Part shown: piece after piece, positions 28,878 to 33,352 of the stretch
Layout: each line of letters opens with the position of its first letter
Numbering within the stretch: position 1 is the first letter of the stretch
Assembly: GCA_025463415.1 (NCBI GenBank)
Contig: JAOBWO010000294.1
Coordinates: 1 to 33,352, forward strand
Direction of reading: 5' to 3'
DNA: 33,352 nucleotides
From: Acidimicrobiales bacterium
GTDB taxonomy: Bacteria; Actinomycetota; Acidimicrobiia; Acidimicrobiales; Ilumatobacteraceae
The notes under the pieces: model-generated
Seen by the model: the letters and a program-made list of their open reading frames with translations, nothing else
The model's database searches: none
What the model was told of the DNA's origin: nothing
Program-made: the position numbers and the translations under genes

Positions 28878-31049
28878 ATGACGATCATCACGTTCGACGA
28901 CGCCCTCGCGGCGGTGGCGCAGGGGCGAACTGTTGGCGACGCAGCTCGTGAGCTGGTGGCCAACCTCACTCACGAGGAGCGGCTCTGGTGCCTCGACGGT
29001 GACGCGCCGACGTGGGCCGGCCTGAGGTTCCTCAGCGACGACGGCTATCACAAGGCGCCGTTCGTCGCCGCGGAGATCGAACGAGTGGGGTTGCCAGGCA
29101 TCCGGTTCAGCGACGGCCCACGAGGTGCCGTGGTCGGGAATGCCACGTGCTTTCCCGTGTCGATGGCTCGCGGTGCAACGTGGGACCCTGCGCTGGAGGA
29201 GCGTGTCGGCGATGCGATCGGCACCGAGCTGCGTGCGATCGGCGCGAACCTCACGGGTGCGGTGTGCGTGAACCTGCTCCGCCATCCGGCGTGGGGGCGT
29301 GCGCAGGAGACCTACGGCGAAGATCCGCACCACGTCGGCGAGATGGGCGCGGCGTTGACGCGTGGGCTGCAGCGTCACGTGATGGCGAACGTGAAGCACT
29401 TCGCGTGCAACTCGATGGAGAACGCCCGGTTCAGCGTCGACATCGAGGTCGACGACGTGGCGTTGCACGAGGTCTACCTACCCCACTTCCGGCGGATCGT
29501 CGACGAAGGTGTCGCGTCGGTGATGTCGGCGTACAACAGCGTGAACGGAGAGTGGGCCGGACAGAACCGCGAGTTGTTGACCTGCGTGTTGCGCGACGAG
29601 TGGGGCTTCGAGGGATTTGTCATCTCGGACTGGATCTTCGGGCTTCGTGATGCCGCGACATCGGTGAAGGCGGGTCTGGACATCGAGATGCCGTACCGGA
29701 TGGTCCGTGCGACGCATCTTCCGGCCGCGATCGAGAGCGGCGATGTCACCTGGGACGACGTCGATCGAGCGGTGGAGCACGTGGTGGGCACGCTGCTCCG
29801 CTTCGATGACGTGCTCTCGGCACCGTCACCGTCCCGCGACGTGTTGGGAGCGCACGAGCATCGAGCACTCGCGCGTGAGGTCGCTGCCCGTTCGGCAGTG
29901 CTGCTGCGCAACGAAGACGTCGATGGCGCGCCGGTGCTTCCGCTGTCGGCCCACGAACCGGTCGCGGTGATCGGGCAACTGGCGGCTGTCGTCAACGTCG
30001 GCGACGGTGGCTCCAGCGACGTCTGGGATCTCGAGTGTCACACCGTGCTCGACGGCCTGCGCGCAGCCATCGACGACGTCAGCTTCGACGACGGAACCGA
30101 TCTCGCTCGGGCGGCAGTGATCGCTGCCGCGGCGACAGCGGCGGTCGTGGTGGTCGGCTACACCTTCGTCGACGAAGGCGAGTACATCGGCGAGACCGAC
30201 CGATCGCTGATCTCGTTGTTCCCTGCGGCGGACGAGCCGGACGTCGTCGACCTGTACGAAGGAACGCTCGCGCAGATCCCGATGATCGTGAAGCCCGACC
30301 ACTTGAGCCAGCGGCCCCAGATGTTCAGCCGCGGCGGAGACCGCACATCGCTGCGCCTGGCGGTGCACGACGTCGAGCTGATCCGCTCGGTCGCCGCCGT
30401 GAACCCCCGCACGATCGTTGTCATCCAGGCGGGCAGCGCGGTCATCGCGACCGACTGGATCGACTCCGTCGCCGGCGTGGTCCAAGCGTGGTACGGAGGC
30501 TGCGAGGCAGGACCGGGACTCGCGGACGTGCTCCTCGGCGTCGTCAACCCGTCAGCGCGTCTGCCGTTCAGCGTCCCGGTCGACGAGGCCGACCTGCCGT
30601 CGTTCGACGCCAACGCGACCCGATTCACGTACGACCGCTGGCACGGCTGGTGGCACCTCGCCCACAGCGGAACCGCGGCCGCGTTCCCGTTCGGCTTCGG
30701 CCTCTCCTACACGAACTTCATCATGACCGGTGTCGAGGTGTCGATGGACGAGTCGGCCATCTCGATCACTGGAACGGTGCGCAACGCCGGTGATTGCGAT
30801 GGCGCTGACGTCGTGCAGGTCTACGCCGAGCTGCCCGACCAGGACGCACCGGCGCGGCTTGTCGGCTTCGCCCGACTCGACGTCGTCGCCGGGGGCGCCG
30901 ACCGCTTCGACATCGTCGTCCCGAAAGTGCGCTTGGCAACTCGTGACCCAGAGGCGAGGGCCTGGCGACCGGCCAGCGGTACGCACCGCCTGCTCGTCGG
31001 ACGGTTCGCCGGTGATCCCGAGGCAGTGGGTTTCGGGCTCTCGCTCTGA
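28878..31049 (+). CDS. Glycoside hydrolase family 3 (beta-glucosidase-like)
   Basis: A 723-residue enzyme hydrolysing beta-glycosides. The N-terminal TIM barrel contains GIRFSDGPRGAV, NLLRHPAWGRAQETYGEDP, VKHFACNSME and the nucleophile motif VISDW (D251). The alpha/beta sandwich follows (AARSAVLLRNE; VVIQAGSAV; WYGGCEAGPGLADVL), then a fibronectin-III-like C-terminal domain (FGFGLSYTNF; RNAGDCDGADVVQVYAELP). No signal peptide is visible, so it should be cytoplasmic and act on imported or small glycosides, perhaps steryl or phenolic glucosides given the neighbours (inference). ATG 28878 is preferred to 28788, whose extension overlaps the amidohydrolase. Confidence 0.93.
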   Translation: MTIITFDDALAAVAQGRTVGDAARELVANLTHEERLWCLDGDAPTWAGLRFLSDDGYHKAPFVAAEIERVGLPGIRFSDGPRGAVVGNATCFPVSMARGATWDPALEERVGDAIGTELRAIGANLTGAVCVNLLRHPAWGRAQETYGEDPHHVGEMGAALTRGLQRHVMANVKHFACNSMENARFSVDIEVDDVALHEVYLPHFRRIVDEGVASVMSAYNSVNGEWAGQNRELLTCVLRDEWGFEGFVISDWIFGLRDAATSVKAGLDIEMPYRMVRATHLPAAIESGDVTWDDVDRAVEHVVGTLLRFDDVLSAPSPSRDVLGAHEHRALAREVAARSAVLLRNEDVDGAPVLPLSAHEPVAVIGQLAAVVNVGDGGSSDVWDLECHTVLDGLRAAIDDVSFDDGTDLARAAVIAAAATAAVVVVGYTFVDEGEYIGETDRSLISLFPAADEPDVVDLYEGTLAQIPMIVKPDHLSQRPQMFSRGGDRTSLRLAVHDVELIRSVAAVNPRTIVVIQAGSAVIATDWIDSVAGVVQAWYGGCEAGPGLADVLLGVVNPSARLPFSVPVDEADLPSFDANATRFTYDRWHGWWHLAHSGTAAAFPFGFGLSYTNFIMTGVEVSMDESAISITGTVRNAGDCDGADVVQVYAELPDQDAPARLVGFARLDVVAGGADRFDIVVPKVRLATRDPEARAWRPASGTHRLLVGRFAGDPEAVGFGLSL

Positions 31050-31090
31050 GTCGGCGAATGGGCCGAGTTGACGCTCGCTACGCTCCGGTG

Positions 31091-31942
31091 ATGCAGATCG
31101 AACATGACGGCGTGTCGCTCCACATTGCCGAGGACGGCAACCCTGACGGCCCGGTGGTGCTGTTCCTCCATGGCATCACGGGAAGCACCGACACGTGGGA
31201 CTGGGCCGTGCCCGAACTGGCCGCCACCCACCGCGTGCTGCGCCTCGATTTTCGGGGCCACGGCCTCTCCGGCCACGCACCCGGCACATACGGCTTCCCA
31301 GCATGGGTCCGCGATGCGACAGCGGCGTGCGAGCAGGTGGCCGGTGGTCCGGCTGTCCTCGTGGGCCACTCGCTCGGAGGTGGCGTGGCAGCGGCGATCG
31401 CCCAGGCGCGGCCCGAACTCGCGCGCGCCGTGCTGCTGGAGGACCCGGCGATCATGTCCGGTGGCTTGGAAGTGGACGCCGGCGAGCCGAACGCCCTCCT
31501 GGCCGTGTTCGCGATGATGCGCGAATCGATCCCGATGCTGCAGGCGAGCGGGGTGACCCCCGACGCGTTGGTCGGGATCCTCAACGAGAGCCCCGCCCTG
31601 GACGGCCGGCTGTTCAAGGACTCGCTCCACGCGGACGCGATCAACGCGATGGCCACCGCCATGTTGCGGCTCGACGCGTCGGTGCTCGACGGCGTGCTCG
31701 CCGGCGAGTTGGACCTCGTCTACGACGGGCACGCGGGCATGATCGTGCCGGGCATCGTGCTCGCCGGCGACGAGGCATCACCGGACACGATCGTCCGCGC
31801 TCCGGAGAAGAAGCTCCTCGCCGAGTCGAGCCCGAAGATCGATGTGCGGGTGGTGGCAGGCGCCGGTCACCTCATCCACGACTCGCTCGAGCATCGCGAG
31901 GCCATGCGGCTCGCGATGCACGAAGTCGTCGGCATGCACTGA
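31091..31942 (+). CDS. Alpha/beta hydrolase
   Basis: A 283-residue hydrolase. The oxyanion/strand block FLHGITGSTDTWDW, LDFRGHGLS, the nucleophile elbow GHSLGG (S94) and the late histidine in GAGHLIHDS (H260) are all present, so the catalytic triad is likely complete, with the acid probably in VLAGDEASPDT. ATG 31091 (MQIEHDGVSLHIAEDG) fits the family start better than the ATG at 31058. It follows the glycoside hydrolase by 41 bp on the same strand and may share its transcript. Ester, lactone or C-C bond substrates are all possible; the sequence does not decide. Confidence 0.9.
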   Translation: MQIEHDGVSLHIAEDGNPDGPVVLFLHGITGSTDTWDWAVPELAATHRVLRLDFRGHGLSGHAPGTYGFPAWVRDATAACEQVAGGPAVLVGHSLGGGVAAAIAQARPELARAVLLEDPAIMSGGLEVDAGEPNALLAVFAMMRESIPMLQASGVTPDALVGILNESPALDGRLFKDSLHADAINAMATAMLRLDASVLDGVLAGELDLVYDGHAGMIVPGIVLAGDEASPDTIVRAPEKKLLAESSPKIDVRVVAGAGHLIHDSLEHREAMRLAMHEVVGMH

Positions 31943-31988
31943 CGAGTCGCCACAGCGTCGAGCCAGCCTCGACGAGACGCTGATGTGG

Positions 31989-32307
31989 TTAGCCCCGCCT
32001 GGTGTGTGGGTAGACGCCAGAGGTGATTGAGACGACGCGACACGCTTCGGTGCGTGCTGATCGGCCGAGCATCGCCAGCCCCATGGCGGTCGATGATGGA
32101 GCACTGCCGATGAGGGGATGGATCTCCACGTAGTACAGCTGCGGCCCACGCGGCACCGCGCCCCCGGGACGAGCCATCGCTTCGGCGAACGCGGCTTCGA
32201 TGTCGTCCCGCATCGCGGCCACCCTGGTGGTCGAACGCGTGGCGACGAGCGGTGGTCCCGTCGTTGACGATCTGCTCGACGGCGGCTGCGACCTCGTCCG
32301 TGCTCAC
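31989..32307 (-). pseudogene. Small unknown gene with one frameshift
   Basis: The minus strand reads VSTDEVAAAVEQIVNDGTTARRHAFD from a GTG at 32307, and another frame continues TRVAAMRDDIEAAFAEAMAR, PQLYYVEIHPLIGSAPSSTAM and SITSGVYPHTRRG. Removing one base near 32230 joins them into a 105-residue protein. I do not recognise the family. It is on the opposite strand to its neighbours and might simply carry a sequencing error. Confidence 0.5.
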
Positions 32308-32469
32308 GGTTCCATGATGGCGACGACAGGAGAAATGACAACATGTCCCGGCGCTCGGCGCCCAGATGTCGCCCACCGGCGGCCGACCTGACCCGACGAG
32401 AGCCGCGTCCGTTAGGTTCGCCCCGGCAGCCGCCGAGGGCCCGTGCTGCTAAGACTCGAGGGGACCGCG

Positions 32470-33352
32470 ATGGAGACAGTGACCGACGGCGTGACGGCAG
32501 CATTTGGCCTGCGCGAGATCACCGCCCAGGAGGCCCCGATCAGCGAGGCTGGCCGCACGATGTCCGACCGGATGGTCGACGCGCTGTGGAGCTCCGGCTT
32601 GATGACGTTCATGAACGCCCCCGAGGCGGGCGGCACGGAGCCTTCGTTCACCGAGGTCATCAACACCTGGATCGAGCTCGCGTGGCAGGACGGCTCCCTC
32701 GGCTGGATCGGCATCGCCAACTTCCCGTCGACGTTCGCAGCGTCGGCATACCTGCCCGATGCCGGCTTCGCCGAGATGTTCGGCGATGCGGGCAAGCGGG
32801 TCACGGCAGGCGGGCAGTTCTTCCCCAACGGCGTCGGCGAGAAGGTGGACGGCGGCTACCGCATCACGGGTTCGTGGAACTTCGGCTCGGGCACCGGCCA
32901 CTCGGAGTACGTCGCGGCCGGGTTCATGCCGAAGGTCGACGGCGAGGTCGTGTTCGAGCTGCTGGCCGCGTTCGTGCACCGCGACGACGTCACGTTCCTC
33001 GACAACTGGAACGTCCAGGGCCTGCGCGGCACCGGCAGCTACGACTACTCCGTCACCGACGCCTTCGTTCCCGAGCACCGGTGCTTCGGGCTCTTCAGCC
33101 GCGAGCCGCATCGCGGCAGCGGACCGCTCTTCAAGATGGGCTTGATGCCCATCACCGCAGCCGGTCACGCCAGCTGGGCGCTCGGCGTCGCCAAGAGCAT
33201 GCTCGATGACGTCGCCGAGCTCTCCCTCACGAAGTCGCGCATGTCGGACATGGAGCCGCTCGCTCGCCGGATCACGTTTCAGCGCAACTTCGCCCACTTC
33301 ACCGGCATGTGGCGAGCAGCTCGCGCGGGCGTCATCGAGGCGTTCACGGCAG
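32470..33352 (+). CDS. Acyl-CoA dehydrogenase-fold flavoprotein (cut by window edge)
   Basis: The first 294 residues of a flavoprotein with the acyl-CoA dehydrogenase fold. Visible segments are LREITAQEAPISEAGRTMSD, TEVINTWIELAWQDGSLGWIG, VDGGYRITGSWNFGSGTGHSEYV and NWNVQGLRGTGSYDYSV. The G-W-x-F-GSG pattern and GLRGTGSYDY are closest to the group D monooxygenase-like branch (HsaA, DszC and relatives) rather than typical fatty acyl-CoA dehydrogenases, so it may hydroxylate an aromatic or steroid ring with a separate reductase. GAGGGGACCGCG precedes the ATG. The C-terminal part is outside the window. It fits the catabolic character of the right side. Confidence 0.88.
   Translation, partial: METVTDGVTAAFGLREITAQEAPISEAGRTMSDRMVDALWSSGLMTFMNAPEAGGTEPSFTEVINTWIELAWQDGSLGWIGIANFPSTFAASAYLPDAGFAEMFGDAGKRVTAGGQFFPNGVGEKVDGGYRITGSWNFGSGTGHSEYVAAGFMPKVDGEVVFELLAAFVHRDDVTFLDNWNVQGLRGTGSYDYSVTDAFVPEHRCFGLFSREPHRGSGPLFKMGLMPITAAGHASWALGVAKSMLDDVAELSLTKSRMSDMEPLARRITFQRNFAHFTGMWRAARAGVIEAFTA

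Noticed and set aside
1-33352. CRISPR arrays, tRNA or rRNA genes, insertion sequences
   Set aside because: No regularly spaced direct repeats, cloverleaf-like segments, transposase reading frames or terminal inverted repeats with target duplications were seen by eye.

Overview
The window is about 33 kb of high-GC, gene-dense bacterial DNA. GTG starts, weak terminators, several leaderless-looking genes and the gene families present point to an actinobacterium, perhaps a member of the Acidimicrobiia. That placement is inferred from gene content and was not tested by phylogeny. I saw no rRNA, tRNA, CRISPR array, transposase or phage gene.

The left and central part (about 3.3-21.7 kb) looks like an oxygen/redox-responsive dormancy region of the DevR/DosR type. 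A single-GAF heme-sensor-like histidine kinase (DevS-like, 17410-18621, minus) is divergent from a DevR-like response regulator (18701-19351, plus). Around them are two tandem universal stress proteins, three small flavin/PPOX-fold proteins, a CBS-BON protein, a zinc alcohol dehydrogenase, a three-cupredoxin multicopper oxidase, a GNAT acetyltransferase, a CoA-transferase and several membrane or unknown proteins. Ten 20-bp sites resembling the mycobacterial DevR box lie upstream of nine of these genes; the multicopper oxidase has two in tandem. At five genes the box centre is 42.5 or 43.5 bp from the start codon, which fits leaderless transcription with the regulator next to the -35 position. 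This is the main finding.

The first 3.3 kb holds the end of an MFS transporter, a small ABC-2 exporter operon and a DUF4389 membrane protein. Embedded in the central region are several damaged or scarred loci: a sigma-factor remnant fused head-on to a dihydrofolate-reductase-family remnant (4.1-4.8 kb), a MacB/FtsX-type ABC exporter with three single-base frameshifts (11.2-14.5 kb), a phosphoketolase tail remnant (21.0 kb), and a PAS-PAS-GAF-EAL protein with an in-frame TGA and a compensated frameshift (21.9-23.7 kb). Many lesions are single inserted bases, so sequencing or assembly error must be excluded before calling them pseudogenes.

The right part (23.9-33.4 kb) is a catabolic region: an SDR dehydrogenase plus SnoaL-like protein operon divergent from a TetR regulator with a palindromic operator, a second TetR gene translationally coupled to a putative Fe(II)-dependent oxygenase, an amidohydrolase, a family 3 glycoside hydrolase, an alpha/beta hydrolase, a small frameshifted gene, and an acyl-CoA-dehydrogenase-fold flavoprotein running off the right edge.
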